Counted from the first letter of the stretch, positions 33,232 to 42,128 are shown. The stretch: 64,000 nucleotides of DNA from Candidatus Mediterraneibacter faecavium (GCA_019119995.1 DWVY01000056.1:1-64000); one strand, 5' to 3'. The notes: a model not told the origin generated them from the sequence alone. Numbers and translations: made by a program.

Positions 33232-35310
33232 ATGGGAAAATCAGTATACATTGCGGAGAAGCCGAGCGTGGCTCAGGAATTCGCAAAAGCATTAAAACTA
33301 AAGACAAGACGGGGCGACGGCTATCTGGAGTCCGACGAGGCGATCGTCACATGGTGCGTGGGGCACCTCGTGACGATGAGCTATCCAGAAGCCTATGATC
33401 CGGCATTGAAGAAATGGAATCTCCAGACACTGCCGTTCATTCCGGATGATTTCAAATATGAAGTGATCCCCTCAGTGGAGAAGCAGTTCCGCATCGTGAG
33501 CGGCATCCTGAACAGGGAGGATGTGGATACGATCTATGTCTGCACCGACTCGGGGAGGGAGGGAGAATATATCTACCGTCTCGTCGAGCAGGAAGCTCAT
33601 GTGAAAGGAAAGCAGCGCAAAAGGGTATGGATCGATTCACAGACGGAAGAGGAGATCTTAAGGGGGATCCGGGAGGCAAAGGATCTCTCTGAGTACGACA
33701 ATCTAAGCGATTCGGCATATCTGAGGGCGAAGGAAGATTATCTGATGGGGATTAATTTCTCCCGTCTTCTGACCCTGAAATACGGAAACAGCATCTCCAA
33801 CTATCTGAAGACAAAGTATTCCGTGATTTCCGTGGGCAGGGTCATGACCTGCGTGCTCGGCATGGTCGTGCGCAGGGAGCGGGAGATCCGTGATTTCGTC
33901 AAGACTCCCTTTTACCGTGTGATCAGTACAGTGGATGCTTCCGGGCATACGTTCGAGGGCGAGTGGAGGGCTGTGAAAGGCTCCCGCTACGTCGAGGTAA
34001 AACCGGCTGCCAGGGAGGGCAGCGGACAGGAGGAAGGCGGACAGGCAGACGGAAGACCGGCAGAAGAGAGCCTGATCTACTCCCGCGATCTGTATAAAGA
34101 AAACGGATTCAAAGAAAGGCCGAAGGCCGAAGAGCTGATCGCATATCTGTCAGAAGAGCAGCCTCTTTCCTGTGTGATTGAATCCATAGAAAAGAAGAAA
34201 GAAAAGAAGAATCCGCCCCTTCTATATAATCTGGCGGAGCTTCAGAACGACTGCTCCAAGCGCTTTAAGATCAGCCCGGACGAGACGCTCCGTATCGTAC
34301 AGGAATTATACGAGAAGAAGCTGGTGACATATCCCAGGACCGACGCCCGTGTCCTTTCTACGGCGGTGGCAAAGGAGATCACAAGGAATCTGAACGGCCT
34401 GTCCAAATATGAGATGGCAGCTCCGTATCTGCAGGACATCCTGGGCTTCGGAAGCTATAAGGATCTGGCGAAGACAAGATACGTCAATGACAAGCAGATC
34501 ACGGACCACTACGCGATCATCCCGACCGGGCAGGGGCTGCCGGCTCTTAAGTCAGTCGCGGCGACCGCGCATAAGGTATATGACCTGATCGTGCGGAGAT
34601 TCTTAAGTATTTTTTATCCGGCTGCGGTGTACCAGAAGGTATCCATTGTCTCAAAGATGCGGGGCGAGAGCTTTTTCTCCAGCTTCAAGGTGCTGGCGGA
34701 AGAGGGATACCTGAAAGTGGCGGGTATGCCCCAGTCAAAAGATCAGTCATCGGATACAGAGCTTTTCGATGCGATCAAAGCATTGAGAAAAGGAGCTGTC
34801 CTTCCGGTCCGGTCGCTGGATATCAAGGAAGGCGAGACATCGCCTCCGAAACGCTATAATTCCGGTTCCATCATCCTTGCGATGGAGAATGCCGGACAGC
34901 TTATAGAGGACGAGGAGCTGCGCGCCCAGATCAAAGGAAGCGGGATCGGCACAAGCGCCACGAGAGCTGAGATCCTGAAGAAATTGATCCATATCAAATA
35001 TCTGGGCTTAAATAAGAAGACACAGATCATTACCCCTACATTACAGGGGGAGATGGTATATGACGTGGTGGATAATTCCATCCGGTCCCTTCTGAATCCG
35101 GAGCTTACCGCAAGCTGGGAGAAAGGGCTTACCTATGTGGCGGAGGGAAGTATCACGTCGGATGAATATATGAAGAAGCTGGATGACTTCATCACACGGA
35201 GGACCGTGGGAGTCAAAGGTCTGAACAATCAGTATCAGTTAAGAGCCTGCTATGACAAGGCGGCAGGTTTTTATAAAAAGGGCCGGAACACCGGCGGAAA
35301 GGAAGAATAA
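33232..35310 (+). CDS. topB: DNA topoisomerase III
   Basis: This 692-aa type IA topoisomerase has an N-terminal Toprim domain (YIAEKPSVAQEFAKAL, with acidic CTDSGREGEYIYR), the ISVGRVMTCVLGMVV region, and catalytic Tyr near residue 367 in LVTYPRTDARVLS. It relaxes and decatenates single-stranded DNA. An insertion around residue 260-280 is rich in Gly, Glu and Gln (GSGQEEGGQADGR) and looks like a flexible linker. No C-terminal zinc fingers are seen. It could be chromosomal or mobile in origin; no conjugation genes are near, favouring chromosomal. Confidence 0.92.
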   Translation: MGKSVYIAEKPSVAQEFAKALKLKTRRGDGYLESDEAIVTWCVGHLVTMSYPEAYDPALKKWNLQTLPFIPDDFKYEVIPSVEKQFRIVSGILNREDVDTIYVCTDSGREGEYIYRLVEQEAHVKGKQRKRVWIDSQTEEEILRGIREAKDLSEYDNLSDSAYLRAKEDYLMGINFSRLLTLKYGNSISNYLKTKYSVISVGRVMTCVLGMVVRREREIRDFVKTPFYRVISTVDASGHTFEGEWRAVKGSRYVEVKPAAREGSGQEEGGQADGRPAEESLIYSRDLYKENGFKERPKAEELIAYLSEEQPLSCVIESIEKKKEKKNPPLLYNLAELQNDCSKRFKISPDETLRIVQELYEKKLVTYPRTDARVLSTAVAKEITRNLNGLSKYEMAAPYLQDILGFGSYKDLAKTRYVNDKQITDHYAIIPTGQGLPALKSVAATAHKVYDLIVRRFLSIFYPAAVYQKVSIVSKMRGESFFSSFKVLAEEGYLKVAGMPQSKDQSSDTELFDAIKALRKGAVLPVRSLDIKEGETSPPKRYNSGSIILAMENAGQLIEDEELRAQIKGSGIGTSATRAEILKKLIHIKYLGLNKKTQIITPTLQGEMVYDVVDNSIRSLLNPELTASWEKGLTYVAEGSITSDEYMKKLDDFITRRTVGVKGLNNQYQLRACYDKAAGFYKKGRNTGGKEE

Positions 35311-35313
35311 CAA

Positions 35314-35979
35314 ATGGAAGCATTGACAGTAAAGGAACTCTATACACTCGACGAGACGATCGCAAAGGACATCTTTGAGGGAGTGACTTACCCGTGGGAA
35401 GTCCTGCCGAAGATCAGCGCCTTTATCGTGGAGCTCGGCAATACCCTGAGCGAAGAAGAATATGAGAAGCGCGGGGAGAATGTGTGGATCGCAAAATCCG
35501 CAAAAGTGGCGCCCACCGCATATATCAACGGGCCGGCGATCATCGGCAAAGAGGCGGAGGTACGCCACTGCGCATTCATCCGCGGAAATGCGATCGTAGG
35601 AGAGGGAGCCGTCGTGGGAAATTCCACAGAGCTTAAGAATGTGATCCTCTTTAACAAAGTGCAGGTGCCGCATTACAATTATGTCGGTGATTCCATTCTG
35701 GGATACAAGTCCCATATGGGTGCGGGATCTATCACATCCAATGTGAAATCCGATAAGAAACTGGTCGTTGTAAAGACACCGTGGGGCAATATAGAGACCG
35801 GCATGAAGAAGTTCGGCGCCATGCTCGGAGACGAGGTGGAAGTAGGGTGCGGAAGCGTCCTTAATCCGGGAACTGTCGTGGGCAGCCACAGCAATATCTA
35901 TCCGCTGTCATCCGTGCGCGGATTCGTGCCGGGAAACAGCATTTATAAAAAACAGGGCGAAGTTGTTGAGAAACAGTAA
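35314..35979 (+). CDS. Left-handed beta-helix (hexapeptide) protein, GlmU C-terminus-like
   Basis: This 221-aa protein has an N-terminal helical segment to about residue 50, then hexapeptide repeats (VAPTAYINGPAIIGKEAEV, then AIVGEGAVVGNST, VEVGCGSVLNPGTVVGSHS). That matches the acyl/nucleotidyltransferase beta-helix of GlmU-type proteins without a pyrophosphorylase domain. It may acetylate or bind a sugar nucleotide; the substrate is unknown. It starts 3 bp after topB, so it is surely co-transcribed and probably coupled. A terminator that overlaps the next promoter ends the unit. Confidence 0.85.
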   Translation: MEALTVKELYTLDETIAKDIFEGVTYPWEVLPKISAFIVELGNTLSEEEYEKRGENVWIAKSAKVAPTAYINGPAIIGKEAEVRHCAFIRGNAIVGEGAVVGNSTELKNVILFNKVQVPHYNYVGDSILGYKSHMGAGSITSNVKSDKKLVVVKTPWGNIETGMKKFGAMLGDEVEVGCGSVLNPGTVVGSHSNIYPLSSVRGFVPGNSIYKKQGEVVEKQ

Positions 35980-36012
35980 AGAAAAATTAACAATTTCATA
36001 AGAAGAATTTTG

Positions 36013-36041
36013 TTGACATCCGGCATTAAGTCTCGTATCAT
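36013..36041 (+). promoter_or_regulatory. Promoter of the ABC exporter at 36.1 kb
   Basis: TTGACA at 36013-36018, a 17-bp spacer and TATCAT at 36036-36041: near-perfect sigma-A promoter. The -10 box lies inside the 5' arm of the terminator at 36028-36079. Confidence 0.8.
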
Positions 36042-36079
36042 TGTATTAAATTAATAATACAGTGATGCGGGACTTTTTC
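36028..36079 (+). terminator. Terminator of the ppk-galM-topB unit, overlapping the next promoter
   Basis: Arms of 21 bases at 36028-36048 and 36055-36075 pair fully if four G-U pairs are allowed, with a 6-nt loop and a following T-run. Transcripts from the embedded promoter would start near the loop and so lack the 5' arm. Confidence 0.8.
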
Positions 36080-36125
36080 TATCGGGATGCAGCAGCTCCC
36101 AAAGCCCGCGCGGACAGGAGGACAT

Positions 36126-36824
36126 ATGCTTGAGATACAGGGATTGAGCAAATCTTATGGGAAAAATATGGCGGTTGATAATGTAGGCTTTACGGTTCCG
36201 GACGGACAGGTCGGGATCCTGCTCGGGCCCAACGGCGCCGGCAAGTCTACGATCATCAAGAGTATCGCAGGACTTTTGAGATATAAAGGCGTCATCCGGA
36301 TACAGGGACTTCCGGCGCGCACCGTTGAGGCGAAGAAGGTGTTTGCCTATGTGCCGGAGATACCGAATATGTTTGACGCTCTGACTGTCAGGGAACATAT
36401 CGAGTATGTCAGGATAGCGTATAACAGCGGGATCACGGATGATGAAGTGGAGCAGATCCTAAAAGAATTCGAGATGGACGACAAGCAGGATAAGCTGGGC
36501 AATGAACTGTCGAAGGGAATGATGCAGAAAGTGAGCATCTGCTGCGCCCTTGCGGTAAAGCCCCAGGTGATCCTGCTCGATGAGCCGATGGTGGGACTTG
36601 ATCCCGCTGCGATCAAAAAGCTCAAAGAAGTAGTACTGGAACTTAGGGACCAGGGAGTGACGGTGCTGATCAGCACGCATATGCTGGAGATGGTGGAGGA
36701 TCTATGGGATATCATGTTCGTAATGGAGAAAGGACACATCATCGGTTCTTATACAAAACAGGATGCCGAGGGCAGGGATCTGGACGATCTGTTCTTTGCG
36801 ATGACAGGCGGTGAAAAAGAATGA
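36126..36824 (+). CDS. ABC transporter ATP-binding protein
   Basis: This 232-aa ATPase has Walker A GPNGAGKST, an LSKG-type signature (ELSKGMMQKV) and Walker B VILLDEPMVGLDP, with H-loop ISTHMLEMVEDL. The signature LSKGM in place of LSGGQ is common in ABC-2 exporters. AGGAGG stands 6 bp before the ATG at 36126; an earlier ATG at 36087 has no site. It overlaps the permease gene by ATGA. The substrate is unknown. Confidence 0.9.
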   Translation: MLEIQGLSKSYGKNMAVDNVGFTVPDGQVGILLGPNGAGKSTIIKSIAGLLRYKGVIRIQGLPARTVEAKKVFAYVPEIPNMFDALTVREHIEYVRIAYNSGITDDEVEQILKEFEMDDKQDKLGNELSKGMMQKVSICCALAVKPQVILLDEPMVGLDPAAIKKLKEVVLELRDQGVTVLISTHMLEMVEDLWDIMFVMEKGHIIGSYTKQDAEGRDLDDLFFAMTGGEKE

Positions 36825-38398
36825 AAGCGCTGATCTATCTTACAAAACGAAGTTTTATCAATAATCTGAAACGCGCGGTCAAAAAGCCGTCCACATTGAT
36901 CGCTCTGATATTTGCCGTTGTATATGGCGGATTTGTCATATTTTCCCTTGGCATCATGGCGATCGGCGTACATATCGATTCGCCGAAAGGACTGCTGGCG
37001 GTCCTCGCCGTGTGGAGTATTTACGGCATATTCGGAAATTTTCTCGGATATTCTTCGCGCAAGGGAATTATTTTCAGGCCTGCACACGCACACTTTGTCT
37101 TCACGGCTCCGATCGACCCGAAGCTGGTGCTGATCAGCAGTGCGTGGATGAACTATCTCTTTTCCGTCATTATCTGGATCCTGGTCGGGATCGGCTCGCT
37201 GACGGTATTCCGTATCCCGGTGATGAGCGCAGTGGTCATCCTTCTGGCGGGGTGTGTGCTGGAACTGGCATTTGAGATATCGGTCATGGTCTTTCTCTAT
37301 GTAAATGACCGGGTGCCGGAAAAGGTGATGAAAGGGATCCGCGTGGGGATCAAGATATTTCTCGCTGCGTGTGCGGCGGCGCTTGTACTGTATTTCCGAA
37401 GAAACGGGCTGACACTTGAGAGTGCATCGGTCCTTCTGGATATGCCCGGACTGCAGATGATACCGGTGTTCGGATGGCAGATCGCGGTTTACCGACTGAT
37501 CCTGCTCGGGCCGACAGCCCTTAATGTCGTCTGCTCGATCCTGTATGTTGTTATGGTGGCAGTCTCCGTGGCAGCGGCAGTGCGTATGAAATGTGACGGC
37601 GGATATTATGAAGAGGCGGCAAAATTCGCCGACGATTACGCGGAGCTGAAGAAGCGCCAGAAGAACGGCGAGATGGTGTTCGGAATGAACGGAAAGAAAC
37701 GTACTTTCCGCCGCGTCCGGGAAAAGATTGCCGGAAAAGGTGCGCAGGCGATCTTCTACCGTCAGCTCCTTGAGTATAAAAAGGAGAAGTTTTTCATCCT
37801 CGATAAGATCACGCTCGTCTCGGCCTTCCTCGCGGCCGTACTTTCCTACAGCATGGGGGACAGTGTGGCAGAGTTAGGCGCGGGACAGTTCTTCCTGCTG
37901 GGCGTGGTGGCATATGTGTCGCTGGTCATGAGCGGATACCTCGGGAAATGGGAGAGCGAGCTGAAGAATCCGTATCTCTTCCTCGTGCCGGATACGCCTC
38001 TCAGGAAAATGTGGTATGCGACACTGATGGAGCATATCAAGGCTCTCATAAACGGATGCATCATCTGTATACCGATCGGCGTCTTCTGGCATGTGGGTCC
38101 GGTCGAGATCGTATTCTGTATCCTGATCTATGTGGTGATACAGGCGGACCGGCTCTATACCACGGTCCTGGCGCAGTGTCTGCTTGGGGACGTGTTCGGG
38201 AAGACCGGGCAGAATGTGCTCCGGATGTTTATCCAGACGGCTCTTCTCGGCGTGGGTGTGCTGGTAGCTGTCCTGGCCGGGATTTTCGTAAATATGGATT
38301 TTATCTTCCCAATCGTGCTGATTTATAGTATGATGGTTACAGTGGCAATGGGTATTCTGGCGTCTCTCAGGTTCGAGACAATGGAGCAGCTGGTGTAG
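36821..38398 (+). CDS. ABC exporter permease (putative ABC exporter family)
   Basis: This 525-aa membrane protein has about a dozen hydrophobic stretches, two clusters separated by a basic cytoplasmic region (KKRQKNGEMVFGMNGKKRTFRR). It begins in the ATGA overlap with its ATPase, so the two form one transporter. The double-cluster layout suggests a single polypeptide supplying both membrane halves, or a homodimer. No specific substrate motif is visible. Confidence 0.85.
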   Translation: MKALIYLTKRSFINNLKRAVKKPSTLIALIFAVVYGGFVIFSLGIMAIGVHIDSPKGLLAVLAVWSIYGIFGNFLGYSSRKGIIFRPAHAHFVFTAPIDPKLVLISSAWMNYLFSVIIWILVGIGSLTVFRIPVMSAVVILLAGCVLELAFEISVMVFLYVNDRVPEKVMKGIRVGIKIFLAACAAALVLYFRRNGLTLESASVLLDMPGLQMIPVFGWQIAVYRLILLGPTALNVVCSILYVVMVAVSVAAAVRMKCDGGYYEEAAKFADDYAELKKRQKNGEMVFGMNGKKRTFRRVREKIAGKGAQAIFYRQLLEYKKEKFFILDKITLVSAFLAAVLSYSMGDSVAELGAGQFFLLGVVAYVSLVMSGYLGKWESELKNPYLFLVPDTPLRKMWYATLMEHIKALINGCIICIPIGVFWHVGPVEIVFCILIYVVIQADRLYTTVLAQCLLGDVFGKTGQNVLRMFIQTALLGVGVLVAVLAGIFVNMDFIFPIVLIYSMMVTVAMGILASLRFETMEQLV

Positions 38399-38424
38399 CC
38401 CGCCGATAACAGGAGGTAATACAT

Positions 38425-38901
38425 ATGCTCAATGATAATTATGTGACAATGGAAATCGGAAAGACAAAGCATATCGCCCTTGTAGCCCATGACGGGAAGA
38501 AAAAGGAACTGGTAGACTGGTGCGACAGGAACAAAGAGATCCTGAAAGGACATTTCCTCTGCGGGACAGGTACGACAGCCCGTCTGATCGCAGAGCGTAC
38601 CGGGCTTCCGGTAAAAGGATTCTGCAGCGGTCCGCTCGGCGGCGACCAGCAGATCGGAGCCAAGATCGTGGAGGGCGGCATTGACTTTATGATCTTCCTC
38701 TGGGATCCGCTGGAGGCGCAGCCCCATGATCCGGATGTAAAGGCGCTGCTGCGCATCGCAGTCGTATACGACATCCCGATCGCAAATAATCTTGCAACGG
38801 CCGACTTTATGCTGAATTCGAGATTCATGGACGAACCGTACAGCAGACAGATCGAGAACTTCAATAAAACGATCGAAGAACGTGCGAAAAAATTGAAGTA
38901 A
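38425..38901 (+). CDS. mgsA: Methylglyoxal synthase
   Basis: This 158-aa protein matches MgsA throughout: IALVAHDGKKKELVDWC at the N-terminus, CGTGTTARLI for phosphate binding, and GPLGGDQQIGAKI with catalytic Asp at residue 74. FLWDPLEAQPHDPDVKALLR follows. It converts dihydroxyacetone phosphate to methylglyoxal and phosphate, a glycolytic bypass under phosphate limitation. AGGAGG lies upstream and the gene follows the exporter by 26 bp. A dispersed repeat begins at the stop codon. Confidence 0.95.
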   Translation: MLNDNYVTMEIGKTKHIALVAHDGKKKELVDWCDRNKEILKGHFLCGTGTTARLIAERTGLPVKGFCSGPLGGDQQIGAKIVEGGIDFMIFLWDPLEAQPHDPDVKALLRIAVVYDIPIANNLATADFMLNSRFMDEPYSRQIENFNKTIEERAKKLK

Positions 38902-38977
38902 CTGTTCATGAGCAAAGAAGCGGCAAAGCCGCAGTTAGCACGTGAGTGCGGCGTTGCGAATGGCGCGGCTGAACTGT
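38901..38977. repeat. Dispersed TIR repeat, copy B (77 bp)
   Basis: It runs from ACTGTTCA, at the mgsA stop, to TGAACTGT, imperfect terminal inverted repeats. Its interior matches the core of copy A at 28883-28953 (GAGCAAAGAAGCGGC, GCACGTGAGTGCGGC, TGGCGCGG) with few differences. Confidence 0.75.
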
Positions 38978-39004
38978 AACAGCAGCCATCGGATGAAATC
39001 AGTC

Positions 39005-39034
39005 TTGACACGGGCTTTATGCCCGTGTTATTCT
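39005..39034 (+). promoter_or_regulatory. Symporter promoter with a palindromic operator filling its spacer
   Basis: TTGACA at 39005-39010 and TATTCT at 39029-39034 (18-bp spacer) flank the perfect inverted repeat ACACGGGC-TTTAT-GCCCGTGT (39008-39028). A dimer bound there would exclude RNA polymerase. As a hairpin it lacks a T-run, so a terminator for mgsA is less likely. Confidence 0.6.
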
Positions 39035-39053
39035 ATACGAGCAAACTTTATTG

Positions 39054-39098
39054 CTTTAAAGCGTAGAACTTTAAAGCGCAACGCTTTAAAGCGAAAGA
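39054..39098. repeat. Three 15-bp direct repeats (iterons) in the symporter leader
   Basis: CTTTAAAGCG starts at 39054, 39069 and 39084, with five variable bases between copies. Each copy also contains the palindrome GCTTTAAAGC or a near version. The array lies 13-60 bp after the presumed transcription start. Confidence 0.75.
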
Positions 39099-39165
39099 TA
39101 TCGGCAGCGTACAGGGAAAATACAGCCGGTAAAGAAGAGAAAACAGGAAAGTCGAGGAATGAGAA

Positions 39166-40695
39166 ATGGTGATCAAGGTCATACTGCTTGTTGTATTTTT
39201 TGCAGTGATGGTAGCTGTGGGAATCTATGCAAGAAGGCACGCCACGAGTGTGGACGGATTCGTGCTGGGCGGCAGGTCCGTGGGCCCGTGGCTTACGGCT
39301 TTTGCTTACGGAACATCGTATTTTTCCGCCGTAGTATTTGTCGGATATGCAGGACAGTTCGGGTGGAAATACGGGATCGCCAGTACGTGGATCGGCATTG
39401 GGAATGCAGTGATCGGGAGTCTCCTTGCCTGGGTCGTGCTCGGACGGCGCACCAAGATCATGACACAGCATCTGGGCTCCAAGACCATGCCGGATTTCTT
39501 CGGGCAGCGCTACAGCAGCAAGGCGCTGAAGATCGCGGCGTCGGTGATCGTATTTGTATTTCTGATCCCGTATACTGCGTCGGTATATAACGGATTGTCC
39601 AGGCTCTTTGAGATGGCGTTCAATATCCCGTATACGTGGTGCGTGATCGCGATGGCGGTATTCACTGCCCTGTATGTGATCCTGGGCGGATATATGGCGA
39701 CGGCGATCAACGATTTTATTCAGGGCATTATCATGCTGATCGGTATCGTTGCAGTGATCGCAGCCGTGCTGAACGGACAGGGCGGCTTCATGAATGCGAT
39801 TTCCGAGATGTCGCAGATCCCGAGCGACGTGGCGGTCACAGAGGGACAGCCGGGAGCGTTTACATCTTTCTTCGGGCCGGATCCGCTCAATCTGCTCGGC
39901 GTCGTCATACTGACGTCTCTCGGAACATGGGGACTGCCCCAGATGATCGGGAAGTTCTATGCGATAAAAGACGAGAAATCCATCAATACAGGAACTGTCA
40001 TCTCCACATTGTTCGCAGTTGTCGTCTCAGGAGGATGCTATTTCCTCGGAGGCTTCGCAAGGCTCTTTGACAGCCCGCAGATTTACGATACAACATCCGG
40101 AGCGGTTGTATATGACAGCATTATCCCGCATATGCTCTCGGCGCTTCCGGATATCCTGATCGGTATAGTGGTCGTCCTCGTACTGTCAGCTTCGATGTCC
40201 ACGCTGTCCTCGCTTGTGCTGACTTCCAGTTCTACGATGACGCTGGATCTTATAAAAGATAATGTAGTGAAAAATATGAGCGAAAAGAAACAGATCATCA
40301 CCATGCAGGTCCTGATCGTATTCTTCCTCGTGGTATCGGTCGTGATCGCCCTCGATCCTCCGACATTTATCGCACAGCTCATGGGAATCTCATGGGGCGC
40401 TCTGGCGGGAGCATTCCTCGCTCCGTTTATGTACGGACTCTACTGGAAAGGCGTCACCCGCGCGGGCGTGTGGGCGGGATTTATCGCAGGGGTAGGCCTG
40501 ACTGTGGCAAATATGTTCATCGGATTTATCGAGTCCCCGATCAACGCAGGAGCCGCAGCCATGGTGCTTGGCCTGGTCGTAGTGCCTGTGGTGAGCCTGA
40601 TCTCGCCGAAGCTCGATAAAAAGAAAGTGGATGAGATATTCGAATGCTATGAAGAGAAAGTCGTTATATCAAGAAAACGGTCGCTGCAGGAGTAA
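39166..40695 (+). CDS. Sodium:solute symporter (SSS family)
   Basis: This 509-aa protein has about 13 hydrophobic segments. Family features include GRSVGPWLTAFAYGTSYFSA (first helices and Na+ site region), GGYMATAINDFIQG near residue 185 and VLVLSASMSTLSSLVLTSSS near residue 340. It imports a solute with Na+. Sequence resembles the proline/pantothenate branch, but the substrate is uncertain. The transcript appears tightly controlled: a palindrome in the promoter spacer and three iterons in the leader. It stands alone. Confidence 0.9.
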   Translation: MVIKVILLVVFFAVMVAVGIYARRHATSVDGFVLGGRSVGPWLTAFAYGTSYFSAVVFVGYAGQFGWKYGIASTWIGIGNAVIGSLLAWVVLGRRTKIMTQHLGSKTMPDFFGQRYSSKALKIAASVIVFVFLIPYTASVYNGLSRLFEMAFNIPYTWCVIAMAVFTALYVILGGYMATAINDFIQGIIMLIGIVAVIAAVLNGQGGFMNAISEMSQIPSDVAVTEGQPGAFTSFFGPDPLNLLGVVILTSLGTWGLPQMIGKFYAIKDEKSINTGTVISTLFAVVVSGGCYFLGGFARLFDSPQIYDTTSGAVVYDSIIPHMLSALPDILIGIVVVLVLSASMSTLSSLVLTSSSTMTLDLIKDNVVKNMSEKKQIITMQVLIVFFLVVSVVIALDPPTFIAQLMGISWGALAGAFLAPFMYGLYWKGVTRAGVWAGFIAGVGLTVANMFIGFIESPINAGAAAMVLGLVVVPVVSLISPKLDKKKVDEIFECYEEKVVISRKRSLQE

Positions 40696-40804
40696 ATGAA
40701 TTCATGCTTGTTGAACAGATACCGCTGCAGTAGTAAAGATATACTAATCGAACAGCGGACGCAGAAAAAGAAGATACTGAAGCGCTGTGACGACCCGCTT
40801 TACC

Positions 40805-40999
40805 TCATCCCCTCGAATCCATGTAACGCGAGATCAAAATGCTCGTCCAACGGGACTCGCATTTTAATATCGCTAACATGGAGAACGAGGTGTATTCGGA
40901 ACGCTCCATGTCGATGCACAGCTTATTCAGTATCTTCTTTTTCCGCTGTCTCATCTGATCGGCAGTCTTTCTTTCCGCCGCAGCGTTATCCTTCAACAA
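40805..40999 (-). CDS. Possible small helical protein (64 aa or shorter), doubtful
   Basis: In a 0.7-kb region without clear genes, the minus strand can encode KKKILNKLCIDMERSEYTSF followed by a segment ending ILISRYMD. Spacing of hydrophobic residues is loosely like Spo0E-type aspartyl phosphatases (about 50 aa, two helices), but the signature is incomplete. There is no clear ribosome-binding site before the ATGs at 40999 or 40954. It may be a degraded gene or chance. Confidence 0.25.
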   Translation of the reverse strand: MLKDNAAAERKTADQMRQRKKKILNKLCIDMERSEYTSFSMLAILKCESRWTSILISRYMDSRG

Positions 41000-41012
41000 G
41001 CACTCATAGAAA

Positions 41013-41063
41013 CCGGAAGAAATGGGAACTTAGTCGACAAAGGTCCCATTTCTTCCGGCTTTT
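41013..41063 (+). terminator. Strong intrinsic terminator downstream of the symporter
   Basis: A perfect 15-bp stem CCGGAAGAAATGGGA (41013-41027) with TCCCATTTCTTCCGG (41044-41058), then CTTTTA. It is about 320 bp after the symporter stop. Confidence 0.8.
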
Positions 41064-41093
41064 ATAGTAAACTTCGTGATTGTTGGGGAGATA

Positions 41094-41388
41094 CTTCCGA
41101 TTGGATGAACGCAGAAGATCAGGCGGATACAGCCCATTTGATGCACCTTTCGGGACGGGCGGGGAGGAAATGCGAACGGTGACTGTGGAGGAATGTTAGA
41201 CTAAGTTAAAGCCTGCGATACGGCGTTGATCGATCAGGTGCAGTTGTTTGAGTAAAACGAGTTCTGCATCTGATTGATCTGCATTTAGCCGTATCACAGG
41301 CTTGTTACTATCTCTTATACCCTGTAACCGGAGCCGGAAGCATTACAATCCCGCCCGTCCCGGATACGTGAGTCAATTCACTGCATCC
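41094..41388. repeat. Large nested palindrome in a gene-free region
   Basis: Outer arms CGGGACGGGCGGG (41151-41163) and CCCGCCCGTCCCG (41350-41362) are a perfect 13-bp pair. Inner arms at 41209-41224 (AAGCCTGCGATACGGC) and 41288-41303 (GCCGTATCACAGGCTT) pair with one mismatch, and further pairing extends inward (CAGGTGCAG with CTGCATCTG). Weaker complementarity flanks the outer arms. No coding potential is seen. The whole could fold as a long structured RNA or be a non-autonomous mobile element. Confidence 0.7.
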
Positions 41389-41438
41389 GATTGATTTTCA
41401 GACGATTTATCATAGGATATCTCTCCGGAAACACGAAT

Positions 41439-42128
41439 TTACAGCTTCAGATTTTTGAAGAGATCCCCGAGGCTTGTTCCGATCTCTTCGCTCTTCGGAA
41501 GTACTACTTTCTCTACCGGCTCTTCTTTGACTTCCTCAAGCGCCTTCATGCTCAGGCTTACTTTGCCGTCTTTGATGCCGATGACTTTTACTTTGACTTC
41601 ATCGCCTACATTGAGTACGTCTGACGGTACTTTCACGCGTTTCTGTGAGATCTGGGATACGTGTACCAGACCGGACAGGCCGTTCTCAAGTTTTACGAAA
41701 GCGCCGTAGTTCTGGAGCGTCTCAACTGTTCCGTTAAGAACCGTTCCGACTTTCAGATTCGCGATCTGCTCTTCGCGGGCTTTTCTCTCTTTTTCCTTCA
41801 GGATCTCACGCGCGGAGAGTACGAGGCGGTTATTCGCCTGGTCTACGTCGATCACCTGCACTTCGATGTCTTTCAGGAGATATGTCTCAAGATCTTCGAT
41901 ATAGGTAAGGGACAGCTTGGAAGCGGGAACGAATCCTCTTAATCCCTCAACCATACAGATCACGCCGCCGTTTACAACGCCCTCGACTTTGACCGGCAGA
42001 ACGGTTTTGTTTTCCATATATTCTGTAACCCTGTTCCACGGATTGGCATCGTCGATATGATCTTCGTAATCAGCCATAGTTTCAACAGTTTCGTTTTCCT
42101 GTAATTCTTCTCTCATTTCTTCGCTCAT
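41439..42128 (-). CDS. S1 RNA-binding domain protein, small ribosomal protein S1-like
   Basis: This 229-aa protein has an acidic N-terminus and two S1 domains: VKVEGVVNGGVICMVEGLRG, then VGTVLNGTVETLQNYGAFVK with GLVHVSQIS. Classical S1 has four to six repeats, so this is a short Clostridia-type form that binds mRNA or the ribosome. I start it at 42128 (MSEEMREEL), with GAGGTG 9 bp upstream; the frame is open to 42194 but that stretch reads like non-coding sequence. It is alone on the minus strand and divergent from the pyrophosphatase. Confidence 0.85.
   Translation of the reverse strand: MSEEMREELQENETVETMADYEDHIDDANPWNRVTEYMENKTVLPVKVEGVVNGGVICMVEGLRGFVPASKLSLTYIEDLETYLLKDIEVQVIDVDQANNRLVLSAREILKEKERKAREEQIANLKVGTVLNGTVETLQNYGAFVKLENGLSGLVHVSQISQKRVKVPSDVLNVGDEVKVKVIGIKDGKVSLSMKALEEVKEEPVEKVVLPKSEEIGTSLGDLFKNLKL

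Noticed and set aside
40696-41067. A 123-codon plus-strand frame right after the symporter stop
   Set aside because: Starts at the base following the stop without a ribosome-binding site, runs through a terminator stem and has Ser/Arg/Cys-rich non-protein-like composition.
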